From Castellaniella sp. UBA6218 (lineage in GTDB: Bacteria; Pseudomonadota; Gammaproteobacteria; Burkholderiales; Burkholderiaceae_B), in assembly GCA_002421865.1 (NCBI GenBank), contig DISE01000106.1, positions 23,726 through 87,725 on the forward strand: DNA of 64,000 nucleotides. Direction: 5' to 3'. The translations under genes were made by a program, and so were the position numbers. The notes under the pieces are model-generated. The model was not told the DNA's origin. It made no database searches and worked only from the letters and a program-made list of their open reading frames with translations. Below, one piece after another: positions 15,107-23,777 of the stretch (positions within the stretch are counted from its first letter, which is position 1; each line of letters begins with the position of its first letter).

Positions 15107-16062
15107 ACGAACCGGAACTTCTGAAGATCGACCACGTCGCGGTTGCCGAGGTGGACGCACGTGATCGGCTGCGGCCCGTGAGCGAGGCCGGCGTCGAGAG
15201 CCTGATCGCCTCGATCCGCGAGTTGGGCGTGATGAAGGACGCGATCCACGTCCGCCGCCGCAAGAACGGCCAGCTGACCCTGATCGCGGGCGGCCACCGC
15301 CTGGAAGCTGCGCGCCGGCTGGGCTGGGAAAAGATCCCGGCGAAGATCTGGGCCGGTGTCACCGACGACTGGGCGCGGATGATGGAACTCGACGACAACC
15401 TGGCCGGGGCGGAAATGGATCCGCTCGACACGGCGGTCTTCCTCGCGCACCGCAAGCGGCTTTACGAGAAGCTTCACCCGGAGACGGTGGCGAAGACCGG
15501 CGCGGCCCTGGCTGCCGCCCGCTGGAATGCGGCGGACATCGGGTCCGTCGCATCCTTCGCCACCGCCACGGCGCAGAAGTTCGGCATGACGGAGCGGCAC
15601 ATTCGCCGGATGATTGCTGCCGGTGGCATGTTGCACGCGGGCGAGATCGCCCGGCTGCGCGCAGCGCCAAGGAAAATCACGCTGGCGGATCTTCAGGCCT
15701 TGTCCAAGGTGAGCGCTCCGGAGCGCTACCACGTGGTCGCGGCGCTTGCCGAAGGTCGGGTGAAGTCGGCGGCCGAGGGCCGTCGTGACTGGGCCAGCTC
15801 CCAGCCGGGCGCTCCGACAGCCGCGGTTAAAGACCCCGTTAAAGAGGCTTTGAAGGCCCTGTCGCGCGCCTGGGATCAGGCTCCGGAAGCTGCCCGCATG
15901 ATGTTCATCGCCAGCCACGAGCCTGCGCTGTCGTCGCGACTGCAGCGGCACCGGGACGGTGTGATCATCAATCGCAAGCTCGGCCTGGATGATGATGCCG
16001 ACGCGGCTGAGAAGGTCATCGCCACCCGGTTCGGGCCGACGTCGAACGAGGCCGCAGAATGA
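15103..16062 (+). CDS. ParB/Srx-type nuclease-fold protein
   Basis: The protein is 319 residues. The N-terminal 100 residues have ParB family blocks: a VEVDARDRLRP-like box, SLIASIRELGVMKDAIHVR, and the GGHRLEAARRLGW motif (GxHR) that binds CTP or a phosphate in this fold. A helix-turn-helix-like region follows (ATAQKFGMTERHIRRMI). ParB-like proteins precede the transposase in several Mu-like phages. It overlaps the MuA gene by 4 bp. Its role in transposition, partition or regulation is not established. Confidence 0.87.
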   Translation: MNEPELLKIDHVAVAEVDARDRLRPVSEAGVESLIASIRELGVMKDAIHVRRRKNGQLTLIAGGHRLEAARRLGWEKIPAKIWAGVTDDWARMMELDDNLAGAEMDPLDTAVFLAHRKRLYEKLHPETVAKTGAALAAARWNAADIGSVASFATATAQKFGMTERHIRRMIAAGGMLHAGEIARLRAAPRKITLADLQALSKVSAPERYHVVAALAEGRVKSAAEGRRDWASSQPGAPTAAVKDPVKEALKALSRAWDQAPEAARMMFIASHEPALSSRLQRHRDGVIINRKLGLDDDADAAEKVIATRFGPTSNEAAE

Positions 16063-18182
16063 AAGCGGTCAGCCCCGAAAAGGTCTGGTGGACCACCGAG
16101 GAGATCGCTGCCAGTGGTCTGCCGGACCTGCCCTCGACCCGGCAAGGGGTGGATGCTGTCGCGGCCCGGCTCAAATGGCGGAGTGACCCGCACCACGCCC
16201 GGCGCCGCGCGGGTCGTGGCGGCGGCTGGGAGTACCACTGGAAGCTGTTCCCGATCCCGGCGCAGACAAAGCTGCTGGCGGTGGTCAGGGCGCCTGCCGC
16301 GCCCGAGCGCCCCGCCAGGGACGAAGCCTGGGCGTGGTTCGAAGCCCTGCCTCAGGCGGTCAAGGACCGGGCGCGCGACCGGCTGCTGATCCTTCAGAAG
16401 GTCGAGGCCCTGCGGCAGACCGGCCTGACCCGCTCGATGGCCGTCAGCGAGATCGCCCGGCTCGAGAAAGTCGGCGCCCGCTCGATCTGGGACTGGTTCC
16501 AGTGCGTGGAAGGCGTGCGCGCCGACGACTGGATGCCTTATCTGGCGCCCCGGCATCGCGCCGCAGCCCGCAAGGTCCGGCGCGCCGACATGTCTCCGGA
16601 ATTCTTCGATGTCCTGAAGTCGGATTTCCTGCGCCCTGCCGCCCCGTCCTTCACCAGCTGCTACCGGCGCGCCCTTCGCGTCGCCGAGGCGAACGGCTGG
16701 GCCACGGTCGATGAGCGGACTGCGCGGCGGCGGCTGACGACCGAGGTGTCCCGCGCCACGCAGGTGCTGGCCCGCAAGGGGCTCGATGCGCTGAAGCGGC
16801 TATACCCGAGCCAGACCCGCGACAAGACGGCTCTGCATGCGCTCGAGGTCGTGAACGCCGACTTCCACAAGTTCGATGTCTTCGTCCGCTGGCCCTCGGA
16901 ACGGGACAGTGGCGACACCTATGTCGGTCGCCCGCAGATGGTCGCCTTCCAGGACATCCATTCGGGGCGGATCCTCGCCTGGCGGGTCGACCAGACCCCG
17001 AATGCGGAAGCGGTGCGCCTTGCGGCCGGCGACATGATCGAAACCTACGGCATCCCCGAGCACGTCCTTCTGGACAACGGCCGAGAGTTTGCCGCAAAGG
17101 CCCTGACCGGCGGTGCGCCCACCCGGTTCCGTTTCAAGGTCCGCGAAGACGATCTGCCCGGGCTCTTCGTCTCGCTGGGCTGCAAGATCCACTGGGCGAC
17201 GCCCTATTCCGGCCAGTCGAAGCCGGTCGAGCGCGCCTTCCGCGACATGTGCGATGCCATTGCCAAGGATCCGCGCTTCGACGGCGCCTATACCGGCAAC
17301 CGGCCGGAGGCGAAACCGGAGGACTACGGCAGCCGGGCGGTCGATCTCGAGGCTTTCCTCGCGGTGCTGGCCGAGGGGATTGAGGAGCATAACACCCGGA
17401 CAAACCGCCGGTCGGAAGTGGCCTATGGCCGGTCCTTCGCCGAGGTCTTCGACGCCTCCTACGCCTCGGCCCCGATCCGCAAGGCCACCGAAGCACAGCG
17501 CCGGTTGTGGCTGCTGGGTGCCGAAGGCCTGCGCGGCGACAGCAAGAGCGGCCTGGTGCGGTTCATGGGCAACGAATACTGGGCGCCCTGGATGGCCTCG
17601 GTCGCGGGCGAGCGGCTGATCGTCCGCTTCGACCCGGCCGCTCTCTGGGACGGCCTGCATGTCTACGGAGCCGACAATGCCTATCTCGGCCATGCACCCT
17701 GCAAGCTGAAGGCCGGCTTCCTCGACATCGGCGAGGCCCGAACCCATGCGAAGGCCCGCAAGACCTGGCTCAATGCCGAGCGCGCCGCCCTTGCGGCCCA
17801 CCGTCGCCTTCGCGCCGCCGAGCTGGGCGCTGCGCTCGATCAGTCGGCACCCGCGCCAACCCAGACACCTGAAGCCAAGGTGGTGCGGCCGGTCTTCCGC
17901 AGGACCGAGACACTCGAGGCCATTCCGGAACCGCGCCCCGATGTCGAACGGGCACAGGCCGCGATCGTGGCGGAACTCGCCGCCCGCCGCCCGGCGCCGG
18001 TGGCCGAGGACGAACCGGCCCGGGTCCGCTTCCGCCGCGCTCTCGATCTCGAGGCGGCGCTGGCCCGGGGCGAAGCGGTGACGGCCGATCAGCAGCGCTG
18101 GCTGAGCGTCTACCAGCAAACACCGGAATACCGCGCAGAGCACCTGCTCTGGGAGGACTTCGGCGACGCGATTTTTGGGTGA
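16059..18182 (+). CDS. MuA-type DDE transposase
   Basis: The protein is 707 residues. An N-terminal Mu-type DNA-binding winged helix (KVWWTTEEIAASGLPDLPST, ending GGWEYHWKLFP) is followed by further helix-turn-helix regions that would bind the phage ends. The RNase H-like catalytic core carries Asp268 (VNADFH), Asp339 (LLDNGREF) and Glu391 (SKPVERAF), close to Mu's 269/336/392. A C-terminal beta-barrel and a MuB/ClpX-contacting tail complete it. It cuts and joins the phage ends into target DNA, giving the 5-bp duplication seen here. The core appears intact. Confidence 0.97.
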   Translation: MKAVSPEKVWWTTEEIAASGLPDLPSTRQGVDAVAARLKWRSDPHHARRRAGRGGGWEYHWKLFPIPAQTKLLAVVRAPAAPERPARDEAWAWFEALPQAVKDRARDRLLILQKVEALRQTGLTRSMAVSEIARLEKVGARSIWDWFQCVEGVRADDWMPYLAPRHRAAARKVRRADMSPEFFDVLKSDFLRPAAPSFTSCYRRALRVAEANGWATVDERTARRRLTTEVSRATQVLARKGLDALKRLYPSQTRDKTALHALEVVNADFHKFDVFVRWPSERDSGDTYVGRPQMVAFQDIHSGRILAWRVDQTPNAEAVRLAAGDMIETYGIPEHVLLDNGREFAAKALTGGAPTRFRFKVREDDLPGLFVSLGCKIHWATPYSGQSKPVERAFRDMCDAIAKDPRFDGAYTGNRPEAKPEDYGSRAVDLEAFLAVLAEGIEEHNTRTNRRSEVAYGRSFAEVFDASYASAPIRKATEAQRRLWLLGAEGLRGDSKSGLVRFMGNEYWAPWMASVAGERLIVRFDPAALWDGLHVYGADNAYLGHAPCKLKAGFLDIGEARTHAKARKTWLNAERAALAAHRRLRAAELGAALDQSAPAPTQTPEAKVVRPVFRRTETLEAIPEPRPDVERAQAAIVAELAARRPAPVAEDEPARVRFRRALDLEAALARGEAVTADQQRWLSVYQQTPEYRAEHLLWEDFGDAIFG

Positions 18183-18240
18183 GGAACCGCCGGGGGCGGG
18201 CAAGGCCCACCGGCGGCAAGAGCAGTAAACGGAGACGAGA

Positions 18241-18984
18241 GTGACAGACAGAACCAGACTTTACAACAGCGTGGCGCCCCTCAGGAACGTCGCGGCGCTT
18301 GTCGCCCTGATCGACAGGGTCAAGGACCGCCCGCACGGCCTGCCGGGCATGGCGACCTTCTACGGACCATCTGGCTTCGGCAAGACCACCGCAGCGGTCT
18401 ACGCGGCCAACCGGTTCCAGGCCTTCATGGTGCAGGTCAAGTCGAGCTGGACCGCGCGCAAGCTTTGCGAGGCCACACTGGTGGACCTCGGCCTGAAGCC
18501 GCTCCGGACCATCGCCGATATGGTTGATCAGGTGAGCGAGCATCTGGCCCGTACCGCGCGGCCGCTGATCATCGACGAGGCGGATTTCCTGCTGACCCGA
18601 AACATGGTCGAGATCGTCCGCGACATCTACGAGAGCTCCGGCGCGCCGGTGATCCTGATCGGCGAAGAACTTCTGCCACAGAAGCTCCGCCAGTGGGAGC
18701 GGGTCCATGGCCGGATGCTGGACTGGGTCGCCGCCCAGCCCGCCGACATCCGCGACCTCGGCCACCTTGCGCCAATCTACTGCCCCGGGGTCGACCTGGA
18801 CGCCGAGCTGAGGGAGTACCTGCTCAAGGTCTCGCAGGCATCGATCCGCCGCATCTGTGTCAACCTCGCCCGCGTCCATGAATTCGCCATGACCCGCGGC
18901 ATGACAGCCGTCACGCGCGCCGACTGGGGCAAGGCGGACTTCTTCACCGGCGAAGCTCCGGCCCCGCGGAGGGCGGTGGCATGA
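18241..18984 (+). CDS. MuB-type AAA+ ATPase, transposition target activator
   Basis: A GTG start at 18241 follows GGAGACGAGA. The 247-residue ATPase has Walker A GPSGFGKTT (42-50) and Walker B LIIDEAD (109-115), with a C-terminal helical domain. MuB coats target DNA, recruits MuA and gives immunity to self-insertion. It lacks the long N-terminal helix-turn-helix of Mu's MuB, as is common in the alphaproteobacterial versions. It follows MuA by 58 bp. Confidence 0.95.
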   Translation: MTDRTRLYNSVAPLRNVAALVALIDRVKDRPHGLPGMATFYGPSGFGKTTAAVYAANRFQAFMVQVKSSWTARKLCEATLVDLGLKPLRTIADMVDQVSEHLARTARPLIIDEADFLLTRNMVEIVRDIYESSGAPVILIGEELLPQKLRQWERVHGRMLDWVAAQPADIRDLGHLAPIYCPGVDLDAELREYLLKVSQASIRRICVNLARVHEFAMTRGMTAVTRADWGKADFFTGEAPAPRRAVA

Positions 18985-19553
18985 GCCAGGGACGCACGTC
19001 GCAAGAAGAACTGCACGCCGCCTTCCTCGCGGTGGTCGAGAAGACGGAATTCCTTCCCGAGGACATCCAGCGGGCCTGCGGGGTCTCGCCTTCGGTTGCC
19101 GCGCGCTATGTGCGCAACTGGAAGCGCACCGGCGTCGCGGAAGTGGCCCGCGCTGACGGACACCGCCGGTACTACCGGATCGCGGCCCACGCCCGGGCAG
19201 ATCAGGCGACACAGGAGATCCGCGACGAGATGGTCGCGGCCCCGTCCGAGACCCAGCATGGCAACATGTGGCGGACGATGCGGTTGCTGTCGGAGTTCAC
19301 GCCGACCGACATCGCCGCGCATTCCTCGACCGAGGAAACCTATGTGTCGGAACTGATCGCGGGGGCCTATTGCCGCGTGCTGGTTGCTGCCGGGTATCTG
19401 CGTGTCGTCCGAAAGGCGGTGCCCGGCAAGCGCACGGCAACCTATCGCCTCATCCGGAACACCGGTCCTCATGCTCCCCGGGAGAAGCGGGTCCGCGCCG
19501 TCTATGACGAAAACCTCGGTGAGTTCACCCATGTGGCGCGGGGGCTGGCATGA
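18981..19553 (+). CDS. phage protein with two helix-turn-helix-like regions
   Basis: The 190-residue protein overlaps the MuB gene. EFLPEDIQRACGVSPSVAARYVRNWKR looks like a helix-turn-helix with a following wing (RRYYRI). FTPTDIAAHSSTEETYVSELIAGAYCRVLVAAGYL resembles a second winged helix. It probably binds DNA, but target and role are unknown. It is part of the replication and early block. Confidence 0.72.
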   Translation: MSQGRTSQEELHAAFLAVVEKTEFLPEDIQRACGVSPSVAARYVRNWKRTGVAEVARADGHRRYYRIAAHARADQATQEIRDEMVAAPSETQHGNMWRTMRLLSEFTPTDIAAHSSTEETYVSELIAGAYCRVLVAAGYLRVVRKAVPGKRTATYRLIRNTGPHAPREKRVRAVYDENLGEFTHVARGLA

Positions 19554-19939
19554 CAGACAGTCTCTTCCCGCCACTGGTCCTCCTGGTGCGCGAAGCCTGG
19601 GGCGAGGCCCTCCCGGAATGGGTGGAGGCCATGGCCTACGAATGCGCCAAGAGCAGCCAGAACCGGGTGGCCGCGCAACTGGGCCGGTCGGCTGCCCTGG
19701 TGAGCCAGGTGTTGCGTCGGAAATACACCGGCGATCTTCTGGCCGTTGAAGACCTGTTCAACGGGGTGTTTCGCGGGGATCGGGTCCAGTGCCCGGCCCT
19801 CGGACTTCTGCCGCTGAACGAGTGCCGCGACTGGCGGGTGAAGGCCCGCAAGTTCGTCAACGTCAACACGCTCCGGGTGCAGATGTACCGCGCCTGTGGC
19901 CAGTGCCCGAAAAACCATAAGGTTAGCGAAAATGACTGA
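19550..19939 (+). CDS. small HTH phage protein with C-terminal cysteines
   Basis: This 129-residue protein has a helix-turn-helix, RVAAQLGRSAALVSQVLRRKY (about 38-58). The C-terminal half carries CPALGLLPLNECRDW and RACGQCPKN, cysteines that could bind metal. Proteins of this type follow MuB in several Mu-like phages. A regulator is likely. Confidence 0.72.
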   Translation: MTDSLFPPLVLLVREAWGEALPEWVEAMAYECAKSSQNRVAAQLGRSAALVSQVLRRKYTGDLLAVEDLFNGVFRGDRVQCPALGLLPLNECRDWRVKARKFVNVNTLRVQMYRACGQCPKNHKVSEND

Positions 19940-20153
19940 TCCGACCCGCTGGAGCATCGACGAGATGCTGGACCTGGCCGGCCGCGGCGCGGGCAAGGTC
20001 GATACCTTCGGCCTGCGCGGCGCGACGCTGGTCAGCATGGAGGAGGTCGCGGCCATGGCGGCGGTCCTTGCCCTCTCCGGCCTGAAACCCATCCCGCCGG
20101 GCACTTACCCGGCTCCCAATCACGTCACACGAACCGAAGGAGAACGGGCATGA
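19932..20153 (+). CDS. hypothetical phage protein
   Basis: The 73-residue frame starts at 19932, overlapping the previous gene by 8 bp and the next by 4 bp. It has a small helical core (SMEEVAAMAAVLALSGL) and a proline-rich tail. No family recognised. Confidence 0.6.
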   Translation: MTDPTRWSIDEMLDLAGRGAGKVDTFGLRGATLVSMEEVAAMAAVLALSGLKPIPPGTYPAPNHVTRTEGERA

Positions 20154-20821
20154 TACCTGAAGTGACCCCCACGACGATGTTTACACCGGCGCCGGTGCCG
20201 GACGGCCGTGTCGAAGTCGGCGGCCAGACCTACATGCGCGATGCGCGCGGGGCGCTGGTGCCTCTCGAGCTGGTCCGTGCCTCAGACCAGCTCGAGGATG
20301 AGGTGGTGCGCAAGATCGCCGGCTTTGCCCTGTCGCTGTCCGCCCAGGTCGCCCGGTTCAAGGCCCATACTTTCGAGGACCTCGGCGACTTCGATGCCCT
20401 GCTGCTGCAAGAATACGGCCTGACCAAGGGCGGGCCCAAGGGCAACCGAACCTATTACTCCTACGACGGTCTGATGCGGGTCTCAGTCCGGGTGGCCGAT
20501 CTGATCGACTTCGGTCCCGGGCTTCAGATCGCGAAAGGTCTGGTCGACGAATGCCTGAACGAATGGGCCGCCGAGGCCCGTGCCGAGATCCGCGCCGTCG
20601 TGACCCGCGCCTTCAACACCGACAAGGAGGGCCAGATCAATCGCAGCGAGATCTTCACCCTGCTGCGGCTCGAGATCGAGGATGCCCGCTGGCAGGAGGC
20701 GATGCGGGCAATCCGGGAAGCGATCCGGGTCATCGGCTCGAAGATCTATGTCCGCATCGAACGGCGCCGGTCGCAGGACGCCCCCTGGGAAGCCGTCACC
20801 ATCGATCTGGCGAGGGCGTGA
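20150..20821 (+). CDS. DUF3164 family phage protein
   Basis: The protein is 223 residues. Blocks VGGQTYMRDARGALVPLELV, YYSYDGLMRVSVRVADLIDFGPGLQIAK and FNTDKEGQINRSEIFTLLR mark the DUF3164 family, which is largely confined to Mu-like phages and sits in the early region after MuB. Function is not known. The gene overlaps its upstream neighbour by 4 bp. Confidence 0.9.
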   Translation: MIPEVTPTTMFTPAPVPDGRVEVGGQTYMRDARGALVPLELVRASDQLEDEVVRKIAGFALSLSAQVARFKAHTFEDLGDFDALLLQEYGLTKGGPKGNRTYYSYDGLMRVSVRVADLIDFGPGLQIAKGLVDECLNEWAAEARAEIRAVVTRAFNTDKEGQINRSEIFTLLRLEIEDARWQEAMRAIREAIRVIGSKIYVRIERRRSQDAPWEAVTIDLARA

Positions 20822-20824
20822 GGA

Positions 20825-21055
20825 ATGGCGATGCAGGTCTTTGTCACGAACGAAGAAGTCGCCGAGCAGCTCCAGATGGAGCCTGCCGACCTTGTCGAGG
20901 TTCTGGTCAATATCGCCAACCTCGACGACGAGGAGCTTGACGAGGTGATCGCCATGGCGGCGGATGCCACGGGAACGAACGCAACCACTGCGCACCGGGC
21001 GATCCCGCCTTTCCTTCGTCGCCTCGCCGACGCCATCGACGGGGCGGCCGTCTGA
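20825..21055 (+). CDS. small acidic phage protein
   Basis: The product is 76 residues, strongly acidic in the middle (ANLDDEELDEVIAMAAD), with a helical start and end. An ATG at 20831 is an alternative start. It overlaps the next gene by one base. Small acidic phage proteins can act as DNA mimics, but there is no direct sign of that here. Confidence 0.65.
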   Translation: MAMQVFVTNEEVAEQLQMEPADLVEVLVNIANLDDEELDEVIAMAADATGTNATTAHRAIPPFLRRLADAIDGAAV

Positions 21056-21477
21056 TGGTCGCCTATTCCTTCCAGGCAAGGTTTGCGCCCCTGATCCGCG
21101 AGGGGCTCAAGCTCCAGACGATCCGGGGCCACCGGGCGCGGCATGCCCGCCCCGGTGAGCGGGTCCAGCTTTTCACCGGACTGAGAACGAAGCAGGCCAG
21201 CCGGATCGTCGCGGACCCGGTCTGCATCACGGTCAGCAACTGCGAGATCACCTTTGCTTCCGCCCGGATCAGCCGCGTCGTCGTGGCGGGCCTTCCGGTT
21301 CGCGACCTCGACATGTTCGCGGCGCTGGACGGGTTCGAGGACCTTGGCGACATGACGGCCTTCTGGCTCGAGCGTCACGGCGCCAAGGCCTTCTCCGGGG
21401 TTCTGATCGAATGGGCCCACCCGCGCAGCGCCATCGAAACCCTGCCCTGGCTCAGCCGGGAGGCGGGGGCTGCATGA
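21055..21477 (+). CDS. ASCH/PUA-like domain phage protein
   Basis: The 140-residue protein begins YSFQARFAPLIREGLKLQTIRGHR, followed by ARPGERVQLFTGLRTKQA. This is the ASCH-type pattern of a basic G-K-x-x-T-I-R stretch and a PGE-L-ly strand. ASCH folds bind RNA or modified nucleobases. Members occur in phage early regions. The exact role is unknown. Confidence 0.68.
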   Translation: MVAYSFQARFAPLIREGLKLQTIRGHRARHARPGERVQLFTGLRTKQASRIVADPVCITVSNCEITFASARISRVVVAGLPVRDLDMFAALDGFEDLGDMTAFWLERHGAKAFSGVLIEWAHPRSAIETLPWLSREAGAA

Positions 21478-21686
21478 ACATCCTCGAGTTTCAGCGGGAG
21501 CTGCGGGAAATCTCGGACCGCTACCTGCGGGTCGCCATGGAGTGCCATGTCGAGATCTCCACCCTGGTCGAGATCGCCCGCCGGTCGGCCGAGCACGAGC
21601 CGGAACTCTACCTCGCCGTCGCTGAAGCCGAGGGCAGGCGGATCGACCGTCTGCTGTCCCACCAGGAGGAGGCAACCCTGTCATGA
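21474..21686 (+). CDS. hypothetical small helical phage protein
   Basis: The frame of 70 residues starts at an ATG overlapping the previous stop (ATGA) and overlaps gemA by 4 bp. It is almost wholly helical with heptad character. No family recognised. Confidence 0.62.
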   Translation: MNILEFQRELREISDRYLRVAMECHVEISTLVEIARRSAEHEPELYLAVAEAEGRRIDRLLSHQEEATLS

Positions 21687-22132
21687 GCACCCGTGCCCTT
21701 CAGAAGCTGATCCACGTCGGCGCCCGCGAGCTGGGGCTGGATCCGGAGACCCGCCACGATCTGCAGCTGGTTGCCACCGGCAAGACGTCCTTGCGGGACA
21801 TGAGCGAGGCGGAGCTCGAGAAGGTGGTGCAGGCGCTGAAGGACCGCGGCTTCCGTCCCGCGGTCGACCCGGGGAAGCGCGCCAGGGGCCGGCCTTCTGC
21901 CAAGCGCGCCGACGTCCGATTTTGCCACGTCATGTGGCGGCTTCTGGCACAGAAGAAGGCCGTCCGGGAACCGGGTCCGAAGGGGCTCAACGCCTTCATC
22001 CGGACCCGGTTCGAGAAGAAGTGGGGCTCTGTTCCCATCGACATCGACGCGATGCAGGACGGCTCGGAAATCAACGACGTGGTGCGCGCGCTGAAGGACT
22101 GGTGCAAACGCGAAGGGATCGACCTCGAATGA
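21683..22132 (+). CDS. gemA: GemA-type regulatory protein (DUF1018)
   Basis: The 149-residue protein has the DUF1018 pattern: LQKLIHVGARELGLDPETRHDLQ near the start and LSVAELEKVVQALKDRGF-like helices. A C-terminal part with LNAFIRTRFEKKWGS follows. In Mu, GemA alters host gene expression and DNA supercoiling in the lytic phase. Position after DUF3164 and before the Mor-type gene matches Mu-like maps. Confidence 0.9.
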   Translation: MSTRALQKLIHVGARELGLDPETRHDLQLVATGKTSLRDMSEAELEKVVQALKDRGFRPAVDPGKRARGRPSAKRADVRFCHVMWRLLAQKKAVREPGPKGLNAFIRTRFEKKWGSVPIDIDAMQDGSEINDVVRALKDWCKREGIDLE

Positions 22133-22380
22133 AGAAGCCGATTGCGACTGTCTCGGATCACGCCGTCGTCCGCTACCTCGAGCGGGTAATGGGCATGGAC
22201 ATCGAGCGCCTGCGCCGGGAGATCGGCCACAGGGTGGACCGGGCCGCCGGGATGGGCGCATGCGGCTGCATCCTCGAAGGGTTCGAGTATCGTCTGAAGG
22301 AGGGCACGGTCACCACGGTCCAGGTCGCGCAACGCCCCGACATGCGCTGCGGCCGCCAGCGGCGGGTGCCCGACGAATGA
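22129..22380 (+). CDS. hypothetical phage protein downstream of gemA
   Basis: The 83-residue product starts at an ATG overlapping the gemA stop. SDHAVVRYLERVMGMDIERLRREI is a helical, conserved-looking block. A cluster of small residues and a basic tail follow. A plausible nucleic-acid-associated protein; no family name can be given. Confidence 0.65.
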   Translation: MKKPIATVSDHAVVRYLERVMGMDIERLRREIGHRVDRAAGMGACGCILEGFEYRLKEGTVTTVQVAQRPDMRCGRQRRVPDE

Positions 22381-22754
22381 GCCAGCTGCCAGGCATTGCG
22401 GCGCTGATCGAGGAGGCCATCGGCCTTGACCTCGCCATGCGGCTTCTCAAACGCCGCGGCGGCACCCAGATCGCCATTCCTGTGCGGGCCCGCGGCTCGA
22501 TGCTCGCCGACATCATCGGTCTCACCCCCGCCGAGAAGGTCATTGCCGCCCTCGGCCCCGGAAAGGTCCTCTTGCCCTGCGCCCACCTGCGCGGGGCAAA
22601 AGCGCGTAAGGCCGAAGCCAAGCGACTGCTCGCCGCCGGAGCCTCGCTTCTGGATGTGTCGCTGGCCTGCGACATCCATATCCGCACCGTGTCGAACTAC
22701 CGGGCGGAACTCGATGCTGCGGCGTCGGAACGCCAGCTCGATCTGCCCTTTTGA
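22377..22754 (+). CDS. Mor/C family transcription activator
   Basis: The 125-residue protein has the N-terminal dimer domain of the Mor family (IAALIEEAIGLDLAMRLLKRRGG, RARGSMLADIIG). Its C-terminal helix-turn-helix is LLDVSLACDIHIRTVSNYRAEL. In Mu, Mor switches on middle transcription and C switches on late genes. It ends the early operon immediately before the lysis and head genes, so it probably activates the late promoter in the gap at 22755-22880. Confidence 0.85.
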   Translation: MSQLPGIAALIEEAIGLDLAMRLLKRRGGTQIAIPVRARGSMLADIIGLTPAEKVIAALGPGKVLLPCAHLRGAKARKAEAKRLLAAGASLLDVSLACDIHIRTVSNYRAELDAAASERQLDLPF

Positions 22755-22880
22755 CAAGAGGCGGGTGCCTCTGCGAGACTGCCCGCGCCTCCCCCAAATC
22801 CCCGCACTGACAGGTTTCAAGGGCGATTTAACCCCCCATTGAAGGCGATTGTCCGAGAGCATCATCTCGAGGGTAATCCG
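22755..22880 (+). promoter_or_regulatory. gap between early and late operons, likely late promoter region
   Basis: This is one of the few non-coding gaps in the phage. It contains imperfect GC inverted repeats (GAGGCGGGTGCCTC near 22759, and CCCGCGCCTC). An AT-rich patch ATTTAACCC (22826-22834) belongs to the recurring GTTAAA-type element. A Mor-type activator gene ends just before it and the lysis cassette starts just after. Confidence 0.5.
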
Positions 22881-23777
22881 ATGGCCAAGGGGGTCAGCCA
22901 TGAAGGTCTGAAGTTTCTCGAACGCGAGGAAGGCGTGGTCTTGCGCGCCTATCGTGACGTGGCCGGCGTCTGGACGATCGGCGCCGGTCTGACAGCCGCC
23001 TCCGGCGTCATCACCCCCAAGGCCGGAATGGTCATCACAAGGGCGCAGGCCTCGGCACTGCTGGCCCGCGCGCTCAGCGAGAACTACGAGCCCGCCGTCC
23101 GCAAGGCCATGCCGCCCGCCGATCAGCAGGAGTTCGACGGCGCGGTGAGCTTTCACTTCAACACGGGCGCCATCAGCCGCGCCAGCTGGGTCCGGGCCTG
23201 GCTGAAGGGTGACTGGGACGGCGTTCGCGCCGGTCTGCGGAAATGGGTGAAAGGCGACGGCAAGGTGCTGCCCGGCCTGCAGCGCCGCCGCGAGGCCGAG
23301 TATCGGCTCATGCGCTACGGCGATTACAGCCAGGCCATCGCGACAACCGGCAAGGACATGACCGCGGCGGCGCTGGCGCTGCCGCTTTCCGATGCCGAGA
23401 TCCATGCCCTGCGCGATGCTCTGCAATCGCTGAGCTATGATCCGGGCGCCGCGATCTGGCCGGCCAGCCGCGCCGCCATCACTGCCTTCCAGGCGGACCA
23501 TGGCCTCACCGTCGACGGGATCATCGGCCGCGCCACGCTGAGTGCCTTGCAGCGCCGGCTGAACGCCGGCGGGGCGACGGCATCCGCCTCGGCGACGGCC
23601 GCAATCGGCGGAGCCGACGCCGCCCACAGCGGCGCTGGTCCCGACATCATCGGCTGGCTGGTCCTCGGCGGCGGTGTCCTCTGGCTGGTCTGGACCGCCT
23701 GGCAGTACCGCGACGTGATCGCCGCGAAGATCAACCACCGACTGCCGCGGGCCGCGGCCTATCTGAGGAGCCTCTGA
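22881..23777 (+). CDS. endolysin: GH24 lysozyme, peptidoglycan-binding domain and C-terminal membrane helix
   Basis: The ATG at 22881 follows CGAGGG and gives 298 residues. Residues 5-150 are a T4-type lysozyme with the catalytic spacing E17-x8-D26-x5-T32. Residues about 185-245 are a PG_binding_1 domain (AITAFQADHGLTVDGIIGRATLSAL). Residues about 265-285 form a membrane helix (IIGWLVLGGGVLWLVWTAW). It cleaves murein for host lysis. A C-terminal anchor is unusual for an endolysin and suggests held or membrane-tethered export control. Confidence 0.92.
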   Translation: MAKGVSHEGLKFLEREEGVVLRAYRDVAGVWTIGAGLTAASGVITPKAGMVITRAQASALLARALSENYEPAVRKAMPPADQQEFDGAVSFHFNTGAISRASWVRAWLKGDWDGVRAGLRKWVKGDGKVLPGLQRRREAEYRLMRYGDYSQAIATTGKDMTAAALALPLSDAEIHALRDALQSLSYDPGAAIWPASRAAITAFQADHGLTVDGIIGRATLSALQRRLNAGGATASASATAAIGGADAAHSGAGPDIIGWLVLGGGVLWLVWTAWQYRDVIAAKINHRLPRAAAYLRSL

